A stretch of DNA of 32,181 nucleotides from Nemertoderma westbladi (GCA_032718475.1 JAUCBJ010001081.1:1-32181); one strand, 5' to 3'; shown: positions 18,719 through 29,758, counted from the first letter of the stretch. Translations and numbers: made by a program. The notes: generated from the sequence alone by a model not told the origin.

Positions 18719-19994
18719 TGATTTGACTAAGTTTCAATAGCAAAGCGTCTTGTATTGTTTTGGCTATCCCCAACTGAGACAGTACTTCTCTAGGATTCTC
18801 AACCTCTTCCAATATATCTCTAAATGTATCGATTTCCTCTTTGCTGAGACCGGCAATGGCCTCGTCGGTTCTTTTGCTTATCTCGTTTCTAATTCTCGTC
18901 GTTTCCCCGACAAGTCTCTCAGATTCTTGTGTAAACTCGATCTCCGATTGGCCAGCGGATCCCCGCTGGTTAGTTTCTGTCGCATTGAGTTTATTCGCTT
19001 TCTCTTTCGCCATTAATCTTTCGGTTTTGTCGAAGTACCAGACTGTAAGCGCGTACCTACCCCTGTCTCCCCGTGTTGGGTGTACTTCGTGCGGGTTTCG
19101 CCTATCCGACCAGAACATTAAGAGTCTGTTTAACTCCGGTTCAACATCTACGTAACTATTCGGTTCGGACGAGGGAAATATTCGTAAATTTCCCCCGCAC
19201 GTTTCGCTGTTCCAGTTGGCGTTGAGGTAAACGATCATGGTTAGCCGACGGCCATCTTCGTTGGGATTGTCCACATGATTGATATACCCCGCGGTGTTGC
19301 TAGGATACAACGCAACCATAGCCTTAGTTCGTGACGTAATTTCACTATCTGAGTCCACCCAGCGGAGGTTCAATGCATTAATTATTCCGTCCATATGGTT
19401 GATTAATTGATTGATCCCATTGCATTGCTCTTTCATTGGTTCGTACCAATAGATGTAATCAGATCGAATGGTTTCATTTACTATTTTTAATTCTTTGGTT
19501 TCTCCAGTTACACCCCCATTCAGCTTCCCTTTATTAAATGATTTGACCGCCTCTAAATCCTTAATATCTTTCAAAACTTCATTTATCTTATTAAATTCTA
19601 AAAAGTGATCAATAACAAAATACCCCTTACTGCGAAGGCCATAGTCTATTGAAGCTGCCAAGGCAACATCGTTATCACATTGTCTGCGTTTCGGCGGACT
19701 TATTAGTTTAAGCGCTCTCGGATCGTACGACAAGTTCTCTGTGGAGTTCGTAGCTCCATCTAGCGGGTTGTTCTGTATTTTATCTGTAATATTTTCCTCT
19801 CCCCCATGTGTGGCACCCTCTACCGGCGTAATTGAGTTTTGGAGCCGTTGATTTTTATTTTTTGGTTCGCATTCGACTTTGTGCGAGGGCCAATGTTTTA
19901 CCTGATGTTCCCTGCAGCAGTAGTAGTTCAATTTACACCGCGAGCACACCCGCATGGAGTTGGAAACAGCCTGGCACTGAGAACAAGTGTACAT
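18714..19994 (-). CDS. EGLN: HIF prolyl hydroxylase (EGLN/PHD) with MYND finger
   Basis: 426 residues from ATG 19994. EGLN enzymes hydroxylate HIF-alpha prolines using O2, 2-oxoglutarate and Fe(II), marking HIF for VHL-dependent degradation. The N-terminal MYND zinc finger (about 4-42) has CSQC, CSRC, YCC and the HxxxC end, as in EGLN1. The catalytic double-stranded beta-helix (about 105-330) has the iron ligands His240 and Asp242 (NHVDNP) and His302 (WSDRRNPHEV), and the 2-oxoglutarate Arg313 in RYALTVWYF. Two extra residues lie between His302 and Arg313 compared with EGLN1. About 90 further residues follow the usual end and form a charged, helical tail of unknown role. The frame is uninterrupted, whereas animal EGLN genes usually have introns in the catalytic region, so this may be a retrocopy or an intron-less gene. 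All catalytic residues are present, so it is not an obvious pseudogene. Confidence 0.94.
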   Translation of the reverse strand: MYTCSQCQAVSNSMRVCSRCKLNYYCCREHQVKHWPSHKVECEPKNKNQRLQNSITPVEGATHGGEENITDKIQNNPLDGATNSTENLSYDPRALKLISPPKRRQCDNDVALAASIDYGLRSKGYFVIDHFLEFNKINEVLKDIKDLEAVKSFNKGKLNGGVTGETKELKIVNETIRSDYIYWYEPMKEQCNGINQLINHMDGIINALNLRWVDSDSEITSRTKAMVALYPSNTAGYINHVDNPNEDGRRLTMIVYLNANWNSETCGGNLRIFPSSEPNSYVDVEPELNRLLMFWSDRRNPHEVHPTRGDRGRYALTVWYFDKTERLMAKEKANKLNATETNQRGSAGQSEIEFTQESERLVGETTRIRNEISKRTDEAIAGLSKEEIDTFRDILEEVENPREVLSQLGIAKTIQDALLLKLSQIK

Positions 19995-21194
19995 CACTTT
20001 TCGCTATTAATAGTAAGTATGTTAAATCAATATCGCTATATGTTCCCTATAACATTTACCAGTATACAGTATATTAGCAGGCCATGATATTAGTATGTAA
20101 TCTACAACAGTACCATGTAGAGCAATGTGTATAAACATATGTATGTATCACTTTGTGTAAGTTGTTTTCTGGCATTTGGTATGGTTTTGGCGTGGATATA
20201 CTATCTGTAATTTTGATAAACTCTAGGTGGCGCCTTTTCTTATTAAGATGAAGTTCAATAATTATTAGCCAGCTAGTTTAAGTTTGACTTTATGCCACAT
20301 ACTCTCATTTACATACTTCATACCAACATTTTTAGGGGTAGTACAGGTGTAGGTAGATACATAGCCTCAATTTATATATTTTAACAGTTTAACGTTTATG
20401 GAATTTTATATTTAGTCTGAACAGGTACAATAAGCTTATGCTTCCTTTGCCTTAATATTAAACATTAAACATATAACTACAATAATATATTCAATGTAAA
20501 TAAAGTAGCACTGTATTTCACGCCGGATCGACTGTATGAAAGTCCCGCCCGCGGTGGTACCGGTAACGACATCTTGTGCTGTCTGCATCTATAATGAATG
20601 ACTTACTGATAGGCCTACATCAGTGTGGACGTAGATTGCGTTCTGACATGATATTGTTACTTTATTTCACGCAATAAATATAGGCCTCTTTATAGTCCCC
20701 ATAACCCATTATTGAATTTACTTTATTTCACTTTAAACATTAAAAAATATATATATTTAGGATTATAATTTTTAGCTCACTAGTAATTTTATTGCGTTAA
20801 TATTAATAGGTTAATAACGTGATAATGACATTATTGTATATAAAAAGTACAAGTACTGTACTATCACAAGCGCAACAAACTCTAGGTACAAAGCACTTAT
20901 TAACGGATGTTTATTTGTTATTGTAGGAGATGTTGTCTATAATAAGCCAACGCTTACAAGCGAGTGTTCACGATTGGGTACTGGTTCAAGCGTGGGGTAT
21001 TCTGTGGAATATAACGGATGCGACTGGAGATAATTGTTGTGAATTTATTTCACTGGGTGCGTATCGATAAGAAATACTGTACTGAAAGTACCTACAGTAT
21101 GTGCTGTAAGTACATCTGTACTGTACTGTACTGTACTGTAAGTACCTCTGCCCCTCTTTGCACAAGACAATGCTTAACTATTATAAAAAACCAT
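19995..21194. other. Upstream region of EGLN, no gene seen
   Basis: AT-rich non-coding DNA with scattered TAGGCCTA and CCGGTA motifs. Single RCGTG matches (for example GCGTG near 20189 and ACGTG near 20817) resemble hypoxia-response cores but are expected by chance. A run of ACTGT pentamers occurs at about 21120-21140, next to GTAAGTAC motifs that reappear inverted near 25010-25055. Confidence 0.5.
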
Positions 21195-22397
21195 CTGTTC
21201 GCGCTTTTAGACCTTTAGCAGTTTAACCTGCCAATTTTAATTGTCCTTTTGTATATCAATTATTTAATGTACTGAAGGTACATCAGCCGAAGCCAGCCTG
21301 TGCGCGACCATTCACCCACAGTTAAGGGAGACTGGATTCGGATGCTTTGATAGTGATTGCGGTATAGACCTACTGTATTATTCGATTGATCGTTACTATA
21401 CAATCTCTGACAATATATTCACCTTCGGGGAAATATTAACAGTTCCTTTAGGACGTGGCGCTTTAAGTATAAAACAGAGTTATGACTTATACTACTCACA
21501 ACTGGATGGCTACTGAGTTTCGTAAAAAGCGCATTCTTTAGGAGATGCTTTATTAACCTTCACACTACTTCACACGACTTCACACTAGTTCACACTACTG
21601 CGCACTGATCTGCCGACCGTCACTGAATTTGATCATATATAAGGAGGATCGCAACTGACACATGTAGGGATTATGAAATAGCATTCAATTCACACAAAAA
21701 CCACTATAATGTAAGTCGCAGTTGCTACCGGTAAACCTGTTCCCCTAACCTTTAGTAATCAAAGAGATTGAGGGTTTTATGATTATTCATCGGTATTCTC
21801 CAAATATATCAGCAATATATACCAACATAACACAGTAACACCAATTAATAACAGAATCAAATAATGCGGTGAACAGTCAGTATGTGTAGTTGAATCGCGT
21901 TGCGTAGTGCCGCGGTGTGGCGATTCAGATATGAAGTATGATTCAGCAATGATTCAGTAGTTGAATTGTTAATAGTTTTACGTTCTTTTAATCAAAGCCA
22001 TCTGATGTTTCTGATGTTTAGGCCAAAGTCTGAAACTTCCACAGAAGTACAAAAGAATCCTAAGCCGGTGTTCTGGGCTTAGAAAGATACACACTGACTG
22101 AATTGCGTGAGTTTCTGTAGGCACTGTCCAACACAAAGTGAAAATCGCTCTGATTGGCTGAGCCGAACAAAGAACAAAGAGAGATTCAGGTTCCGCGTTG
22201 GCAGTAAATCAGCTGACAGATTGCTTCATCTGAGTCATCTTTTAGAGTATTAAGCGAATTGCGGCAGAATGGCTAGTTATGTCCGCTAAAGCACACATAC
22301 AGACATAACGGGTAAAAATGGCTTGTTATGTCCGCTAAAAGCACCTACACAGTACATTGCGGAGAAAATGACTGGTTATATCCGCAAAAGCTTTTAC
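21195..22397 (+). repeat. Long inverted repeat, left arm
   Basis: About 1.2 kb that reappears as its reverse complement at 27632 back to 26514 and 25146 back to 25060. Shared landmarks include CCTTTAGCAGTTTAACCTGCC (split here as CCTTTAGCAG and TTTAACCTGCC), ACCCACAGTTAAGGGAGACT, CTTTAGGACGTGGCGCTTTA and GATCTGCCGACCGTCACTGA. The inner part (22260-22397) contains about 55-bp tandem units around TTATGTCCGCTAAA and CATTGCGGAGAAAA. No ORF in the arm is convincing. Confidence 0.85.
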
Positions 22398-22476
22398 ACC
22401 GCTTCCAGAAAATGGGATTTAATTCTATAAAATATAAAAAATCACAGTTTCTAAAATATAAAAATACTCTAAAAAG

Positions 22477-24025
22477 TTAGTCCTTTTTACGCGAACGGCG
22501 TTTACGCAGTTTTTTGAGGCTAGCAAGAGTCCTTTTCTCTTTGGGGCGAGCCACTTTACTAGGAGGGCTATAACTCCTGGGTGAAGGGTGCAATACAATT
22601 GCATCGGAAGGTTTAGGATGACGGTCAGTGTATCCGCCGGTCGAGGTACTCGGTTGATCGGTATCAACCTCAGTGGAACGAGGTTGAACAACCTTCAGAG
22701 CGCGTTTCAAGACAGCAGCTCTTACTGGTCCCTGACGATTCGTCTGCACAAGAGCGGTAGGTGGACCGTGTGTAGTGAGAAATTTCCTCGGTTTGATGGT
22801 TCTTTCCGACTTGCGTTCTCGGGCTCTGTCGAAATCGATATGCTTCTCCTCGAGCTGATTTTCCTCCGCTTGTCGTTGGAAGCATTCGTCTAAAACTCGT
22901 TTAGAGAGTAGGGTCATCCAAGTTCGATATCTTCTTAGAGATTCTGGATTTCCCGATCGAACTGATATAAAGCTAATTCGTTTACCGCTTGGACTTGTTG
23001 CTGCAATTTACGTTTTTCTAAGCAATCGTAGGTTCCTTTTCCGATCTTTTATCGAATAGTGTCTAACGCGTGCGTACAATTTTCTCCTCCACTTCGGTGA
23101 CAGATTATATCGGGTTAAACAGGGACGATTATACGGTTGAATGGCGATATTAGGTGTCCGCGTCCCAATCCAGCTAGGTAAGATGGGCGAATATCTAGGG
23201 AGCCCACAACCGGAGTGCAACCGACTAATTGTTCGGGTAACACTAGATCTTTGAACAGTGAGTGCAGTTCAGGAGGATCCGTCATACTATTAGGATCAAG
23301 AGTCTGAGGTCTCACCAGGGAATGAGGAGGTCTGACCGAGTATTCCGGAACTCCGATCATGGGTTTATTTAAGGATCGTTTGAGTCGAGCGAGCGTAGGT
23401 GATACATCGAACAAGTTTCGCTCGAAACCCCCGTAAATATAGCGAGTAAAACTGTGTTTAGCGCAACGTCTCCGCGGATGTTTGTCTTTCCGTTTGTTGG
23501 TTGGGTCTAGGGCATTCATCGTAATAATACCAAAGACGCACGTCTTGTAGGGGAAACGCTGGTGATCTTTCTCCAGTTTTACAACGTCTCTCTCAAGAAT
23601 TCCAAATATACGTAGAAGTCACTGCGTTTATCCGGTTCTTTAACGTCTTCTCTTTCGAGTTGGTTTCGAATAGAATTTTCGTGTTCGATTCTCAGTTTAT
23701 TGTTCCGACTCCGCTGGGTATGATATTTAAATAGGATAATTTCCCTTTCGGTGTCGACATCGTCCGTATCATGTAAATCGATAGGATGACCAGTAGTTAA
23801 GAAGTCCATATACGTACCATTACGATGCGTATAGCGAGCGGTGAATTTTCTATAGTCCAATTCACGCGTGAGTTGTTCCTTTGACATTGGCGGTTCGATA
23901 TAACGGCCATTGTCCTCCGTAGTAGGTTGACTAACATCGCCGCGTATTAAACTATCAACAAACGCTTGCAATGGTGGGGTATATCGCTCCCTGATACCAA
24001 GATCATCTTCTATCAACTCAGTCAT
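22477..24025 (-). pseudogene. Frameshifted gene remnant, function unknown
   Basis: Consecutive minus-strand frames read like one protein broken by shifts. Piece A (24025-23579) starts MTELIEDDLG and has YRKFTARYTHRNGTYMDFL. A GAGAGAGA run near 23590 separates it from piece B (open 23623-23115; HQRFPYKTC, RYIYGGFERNLFDVSP). Overlapping piece D (23220-23008) carries NIAIQPYNRPCLTRYNLSP. A short frame follows near 23040-22940 (EKRKLQQQVQAVNELALYQF). Piece C (22951-22477; LRRYRTWMTLLSKRVLDECF) ends in a Lys/Arg-rich tail. Total about 500 residues, charged, partly coiled coil. I recognise no family. At least four shifts argue for a decayed gene, perhaps a processed copy since no intron is evident. 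Short introns or separate small ORFs are alternatives. Confidence 0.5.
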
Positions 24026-24875
24026 AGCAGCTATATGAGTTTATCGATATTATAATTAATCATAATTAGGCTAGCGGTCGTTGCTGCCTACCCCTCACAG
24101 CCCCTGGACAGTGCAAGATCCTCAGTGCTGATGTACTGTCGCCGCTGCGTCTATCGCCAACATAGTAGCTACACAACGACAACAACAACCAGCGAGAGTC
24201 ACTCCACTGTCCGTCCCAAGGGCTTAGATTTACTTCAGGTTCTTACTGGAGAGTTAGGGCTACTTTCACAATTGCGACTCGCTACTGTAAACACACTTTA
24301 GTAGTAACATTCACCTATAAACGCACAAATTCCACACAATTGTCACAAATTGTACACATTCGGGCCATTTGTCCGTTAGTCAAGTGCCTTCCAGAATGCC
24401 ACGTTATTATTATGTATCCTTGGATACTATCAGTGTGCTATTTATTCCTTATGCTATTCAATGAGGCAAGCCTTTATTGTTCTTTTAACTCACTTCTAAT
24501 TCTAGCGTGGTTGTTGCCATGGTGACATTATGGAAAGCTAGCAGTAGAATTAGGGTAATTCTCATGCATACAGATCTGGGATGCTATTTAATAGTAATTC
24601 TTTAATTGTCAATATTCCTCTTTATACATGATTTTATGAATTTTATCGGCTATTGACTATATATTGGAGATTCTCGCACACTAATATACTTAATAGGGTG
24701 AATCTCCGCTCCCATGATCTATTAATTAATGGAATTTTGGGAATGTTATAAATTGTATAAAATGACAATTTATCAAATTCATTAAAAGAGATGAATTTAA
24801 ATTTATTCCCGTAAATTTTATTATTTATCCTTAAAAACAGACATAATTTTATTCTAGAGCATGTCTGGGGACTAG
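24026..24875. other. Non-coding sequence upstream of the gene remnant
   Basis: 24060-24300 is relatively GC-rich and could be a former promoter or 5' UTR of the minus-strand remnant. 24540-24875 is AT-rich. The short frames here (for example minus strand 24879-24643) have no recognisable domain. Confidence 0.4.
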
Positions 24876-24905
24876 ACATCTGCCGAAGCCAGGTTCGGCA
24901 GATGT
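24876..24905. repeat. Perfect 12-bp-stem hairpin
   Basis: ACATCTGCCGAA (24876-24887) and TTCGGCAGATGT (24894-24905) are exact reverse complements around the 6-base loop GCCAGG. It marks the outer boundary of the inverted-repeat end copy that follows. Related GCCGAAGCCAG sequence occurs at the corresponding points of the two long arms (about 21286 and 27520). Confidence 0.9.
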
Positions 24906-25059
24906 AAATTCAGTACACCAGGTAATTGGTACGGGCAAAGTCGATTCATAATCAAAAGGACATTTAAAATTGGCAGGTTAAACTGCTAAAGGTCTAAAAG
25001 CGCGAACACTTACAGTACATAGGTACTTACAGTACAGAGGTACTTACAGTACAGATGTT
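24876..25059 (-). repeat. Extra copy of the inverted-repeat outer end
   Basis: This matches the outer end of the right arm (27515-27632) in the same orientation and the left arm's outer end (21100-21300) in inverse orientation. It includes TTGGCAGGTTAAACTGCTAA and GGTACTTACAGTACAG motifs. It directly abuts the inner end of the right arm at 25060, so two copies are joined head to tail here. Confidence 0.75.
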
Positions 25060-25146
25060 GTAAAAGCTTTTGCGGATATAACCAGTCATTTTTCTCCGCA
25101 ATGAACTGTTTAGTTGTTTTAGCGGACATAACAAGCCATTCTCTCC

Positions 25147-26513
25147 ACTACTAGGATCGGCATGCTGCATTGCAGCTGCATTTTTAAGAATGCTGTGCCG
25201 GCTTGTCAACAAAATTGCACCGCCACAACTCCCTATCACCCATGACATTTGCTAGATCATCCACATCTTTAAGGCCAGTGTCCTTTAAGATGCGTCTCAA
25301 GAAAGTCATGGGCTGTCCACCATGCTTATTCACTCCATGAGGCTGCCAAAGTACAAGATTATGCACTGGTTGGTCCTCACGGCGAAAGCAATGTCCTGCA
25401 AAGCAGAGGCGATTTTGTTCTAGTGTCAAGCTTGGGGGAACCAATGAGACACCTCCAATGTTATATAGTGTCTGGTTGGAGATGTGTGCATTGTACTTGA
25501 CACAATGAACCCGACGTAGCATTCTTGTAAATGTACCATCCAGAGATTTGGTGTCCTCAGCAGTTAGAGCCCAGCATGGACTCCCGTAGAGGAGTACTGG
25601 AACTACTGCTGCTCTAAATAATCGGACCTTAAGTTTCCGATTAATTCTCGGTGACTTCCAAATCCTGGAAAGCCTATTCAAGGCTGCCCATGCCTTTCCC
25701 TTACGTATTCGAAGGTCCTCACCTGACTTCCGGATCCATGATCCCAGGTAACAGAAGTCGTCCACATGCTCAAGCATACCATCCTTTGAGCTTATGCTCA
25801 TCCGATCAGAGACTTGCTGAGGACTTTCAAAGTTAACGGTCAGAATTTTGGTCTTTCTTGAGTTAATAAAAAGACCAACACTAGAAGCAGCATGTTCTAA
25901 TGAGCTGAGGAGCCGTTGGGCTCCCTCTAATGATTTCGAGAGTACTCCTAAGTCATCAGCAAAGTCTAGATCAGTTAGGTACTTGGCAGGATTTCCTCGA
26001 CTTCTGGAGCCAGTAGGTGGAGTTATCATCACCCCATCATCATTATGATGATCTAAGGACATGCGTAGAACATAGTCAACCACAATAATGAACAAGAATG
26101 GTGCAAGTGTGTCTCCTTGGAGGACACCCCATAACACTTCAAATGGTTCTGTGTCACCGTCAACAGTAGACACAAATGTTGTCGAACCATCGTATACTGA
26201 TCTGATTGCTGCAATAATTTCATCAGGAATCCCATATAATGAAAGTATGCTGAACATACGTGAGCGAGAGACTGAATCAAAGGCCTTGAAGAAGTCAACA
26301 AAGATAACAGCCAGATGCCTGTCTTTCTTTTTTGATAATTCTTCAATTATCCTTCTAAGTGCCAAAATGGGCTCCATGGTCCCACGACCTTTACGGAACC
26401 CATTCTGATTTCCACGGAGCAGTCTCTCAATGGGATCCCTGATGCGATTTAATAGAATCCTATTGTATAGCTTTGCAGCAATCGAGATCAATGAGATTCC
26501 CCGAAAAGAACCA
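25147..26513 (-). mobile_element. 5'-truncated RTE-like LINE
   Basis: A minus-strand LINE fragment inserted at a tandem unit of the right arm. TTCTCTCC/TTTTCTCC-like sequence flanks both ends, but the tandem repeat makes the target duplication ambiguous. The 5' part, including any endonuclease, is missing. Confidence 0.75.
25184..26513 (-). pseudogene. Reverse transcriptase of RTE-like LINE, 5'-truncated
   Basis: About 443 codons without a stop, entering the RT at FRGISLISIAAKLYNRIL and continuing through GFRKGRGTMEPI, VIFVDFFKAFDS (Asp at 26294-26296), GVLQGDTLAPFLF and FADD (25952-25957). It then reaches the C-terminal block ending RILKDTGLKDVDDLANVMGD with DRELWR nearby. The catalytic Asp residues are intact, but the 5' truncation removes everything before the RT fingers. 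About 25 codons upstream of 26513 come from the host repeat and not from the LINE. The clade call (RTE-like) rests on the FADD and C-terminal motifs and is moderate. Confidence 0.8.
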
Positions 26514-28835
26514 TAGAGTGTTTTCTCCGCAATGTACCCTGTAGGTGTTTCAGCGGACATAACAAGCCATTTTATGCCGCAATACGCCAAATACTCTAAA
26601 TAGAGTGTAGTTCAGATGACGACATCTGTCAGCAGATTTACTGCCAGCGTGGAGCTTTTCTTTGTTCTTTGTTCTGCTCGGCCAATCAGAGCGATTTTCA
26701 CTTTGTGTTGGACAGTGCCTACAGAAACCCACGCAATTCAGTCAGTGTGTATCTTTTCTAAGCCCAGAACACCAGCTTAGGATTCTTCTGTACTTCTGTG
26801 TTAGAAGTTTCAGACTTTGGCCAACATTAGACGGCTTTGATTACAAGAACGTAAATCTATTATCTGCAGTCTGCACTGACTGAACAACTTTGATACTGCA
26901 CCTACCAACTGTGGTACCGGTATTACCGATACTGGCTGAATATCACCGCATTATTGTACTTCTGTTTACTGTCTGTTATTAATGGTTATATGTTGATGGA
27001 TATGTTGTTATATTTGGAGAATATCGATAAATAATCACAAAACCCCAATCTTCTTGATTACTAAAGGTTAGAGGGACCGGTTACCGGTAGCAACTGCAAC
27101 TTAAATTACATTGGTTTTAGTGTGCAGTAAATGCTATTTCATAATCCCTACATGTGTCAGTGGCTATCCTCCTTATATATGATCAAATTCAGTGACGGTC
27201 GGCAGATCAGTGTGCAGCAGTGTGAAATTGTATGCAGCAGTGTGACAGATAATAAAGCATCTCCTAAAGAATGTGCTATTTACGAAAATCATTAGCCATC
27301 TCATTGTGTTTAGTATAAGTCATAACTCTGTTTTATACTTAAAGCGCCACGTCCTAAAGGAACTGTTAATATTTCCCTGAAAGTGAATAATATTGTCAGA
27401 GATTATATAGTAACAATCAATCGAATAATACAGTAGGTCTGCAACGCAATAAGGTCAAAGCATCTGAATCCAGTCTCCCTTAACTGTGGGTGAATGATCG
27501 CGCATAGACTGGCTTCGGCTAATGTTACTTCATGTGCATTAAATAATTGTTATAGGCAAAATTCGATTTATAAACAAGAGGACACCTAAAATTGGCAGGT
27601 TAAACTGCTAAAGGTCTGAAAGCGTGAACAATAATAGATTTTTAGATTCTTTATTGCACAGTAGGCAATAAAGTCGAAGGTACCGGTCGAACGGTAAGCT
27701 GTAGGCCTAACTACCCAACTGCCCGAACCGGTACTTATAGGTACAATAGTATTATTCGATTTTGATAATTATATACCGGTAGGTCTTGATATTTAATCAG
27801 GGACGGCCGCCCTGGTTTTTTATTGAGATTTTACTTATTTCTGTCAGTTTTATTTATGTAAGTGTAATATTGAGCAGAAGGCGTGTAAGCCTGCTCAGAT
27901 TGTATAAATAATTTGTAGGCTGGATTGTTGTCTGGCTGTTGTTAAGTCTGAAGAGATTGCAGTGTGTGTAGAGTGTATGTCCAATAAAGTACTAGTTAGG
28001 AAGGTGGAGGCATCCAGTGCTGTAAGGTAAATCCCCCCCGAAAGAATAAGTCGTACTACTCGGTTATAACGCATACTAACTAACCATTTCGGAGTCTGCA
28101 TATACTGTAGTTTATTTAGGCTTGATAGTAGTCTGCCAGCGTTTGGTTTGTATTTTGTTTGTGTAGTCTGCACGGGTAGCGTAATATTTATTATTCAGAG
28201 TCTATGCGAGTATTCGCAACATACATAACTCCCTAAGTTTATTCATACAGTAATTGTGCTTGTTATACATACTGTTATAGTTAAATTAACCCCGGTGCTA
28301 CATCAGGGCTGCTTGGCGTAGGTAAAGACTGATGATTTTATGCTCTAGTCACTCCAGCAGATACCGTGGTTCTTTTAGCTGTACAAGTATTTTTAACTGC
28401 TGGTTATTTGTTGTATAAGTACTTGTACCTAATTTAGGGTTTAGTGTACAATACTTTCCGAAGGTAATTAGTGTGTAGGCGGTATATTTGTGTTGTAAAG
28501 TGGTTAATAGGCACGTTAGCTCTGGTTGGCTGCGGTAATTAACTTCTAGGTAAGAACACTCCGGGTACATAACGTAGTACTTATAGAGCTGTACAGCTAA
28601 AGACTATAAGTCGTCAGACGGTGGTATTTTCTTATCTGGACAACGCAATTTATTTACTACTGCTTAATTATTTTCAAATACCGTAGTATCCTGTCCGTTG
28701 TAATAACCAGAAATTCTAACCCCTTGTTAGGCTGGTTTGTAAATTTCCTGTAAAATTACCCTAAAATTTGTACGTGTAATTTTTGTGTTTATTTAGAGAT
28801 TGTAATCTTACCCTGTAATTGTACGTAATTTGTAG

Positions 28836-28869
28836 TAATAAGTAACTTAGTCTAATAAGTAACTTAGTC
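28836..28869 (+). repeat. Two 17-bp tandem copies
   Basis: TAATAAGTAACTTAGTC occurs twice without a gap and without mismatch. Confidence 0.9.
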
Positions 28870-29216
28870 AAGTAGAATTATTTGTTTTAGTGTCCAACAA
28901 GTAGCACTCCACTGAGAGCGTTCAGCTTCGGTGTAGTGACTCCTTACCAGAAATAATAACATTTATTTCAAATATTGTCAAAACCCATTATAAGGGTATA
29001 TATATATTATAAATCAACTCAAACCGATTTATAAAATAGTAGGCCTGTCATACATCAATTAGGTCTTAATATCAGTTGGACTACTGCTTAATAACCGTAA
29101 TAAAGTAAAGGAAAGTAACCCTAAAATTCAGAAATTCAGTTATTATAAAATAATTGACATACCGGTATTTACTTATTATTAAAACTTACTTATTATATTT
29201 ATTTATATAAATTTAT

Positions 29217-29445
29217 GCTGAAATTATATACCGGTATTCTGTAATTAATTCTAGTCTATAATTATACTTATATATACTATAAGTGTAAGCTGTATACCGG
29301 TATTCACGGTAGGCTTATTATATATTTATATATATTTGTGCTGAAATTATATACCGGTATTCTGTGACAAACCCTAGTCTGTAATAATACTTATATATAT
29401 ACTGTAAGTGTATACCGGTATTCTAATATATTATATATATATCGC
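29217..29445 (+). repeat. 123-bp tandem repeat with ATACCGGTAT palindromes
   Basis: Two copies starting GCTGAAATTATATACCGG at 29217 and 29340; the second is shorter. Each carries two copies of the 10-bp palindrome ATACCGGTAT plus AT runs. An extra ATACCGGTAT lies just upstream at about 29159. Confidence 0.85.
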
Positions 29446-29732
29446 GTTACATTGAGTAACGGTATCGGTAATTAATTACTAGGCTTACAGTTGATACTGA
29501 ATTACTAGACTTGCTTTAACTGTCGTTATAGTAGTAGGCATTCAACTGTACAATCAAACATGGCTGACACAAAGCAAACTCTGTCAGATAGTCTCCTAGA
29601 AAAAACAGTCTGCGACTCCGACAGGAGTGCCGAATGTTCCCGACTATAGTCAGTATTTCATCGTACAGTATGGCCCAAAATTCTTATCACCTGTTATTGC
29701 CGTAGAAATTCCATTTTATTGAGTGAGAATGT

Positions 29733-29758
29733 CATGACGTCATAACATGACGTCACAA
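29733..29758 (+). promoter_or_regulatory. Tandem CRE-like sites
   Basis: CATGACGTCATAA is followed directly by CATGACGTCACAA, giving two perfect TGACGTCA octamers (29735-29742 and 29748-29755), 13 bp apart. TGACGTCA is the CREB/ATF consensus. The sites lie about 730 bp upstream of the ORF at 30486. A regulatory role is inference; two more octamers fall inside the Gypsy ORF by chance. Confidence 0.4.

Larger units (their letters stand above)
25060..27632 (-). repeat. Long inverted repeat, right arm (split by LINE)
   Basis: Reverse-complement partner of 21195-22397. The inner 25060-25146 and the rest 26514-27632 are separated by an RTE-like LINE fragment. The arm shows small indels and substitutions relative to the left one, so the duplication is not very recent. 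Confidence 0.85.

Noticed and set aside
20180-20825. RCGTG hypoxia-response cores upstream of EGLN
   Set aside because: Five-base motifs at the density expected by chance; no paired ancillary element.
24643-24879. Minus-strand 78-codon frame resembling a LINE C-terminus
   Set aside because: Too weak: AT-rich, no motif I can name, and no neighbouring RT sequence in the same orientation.
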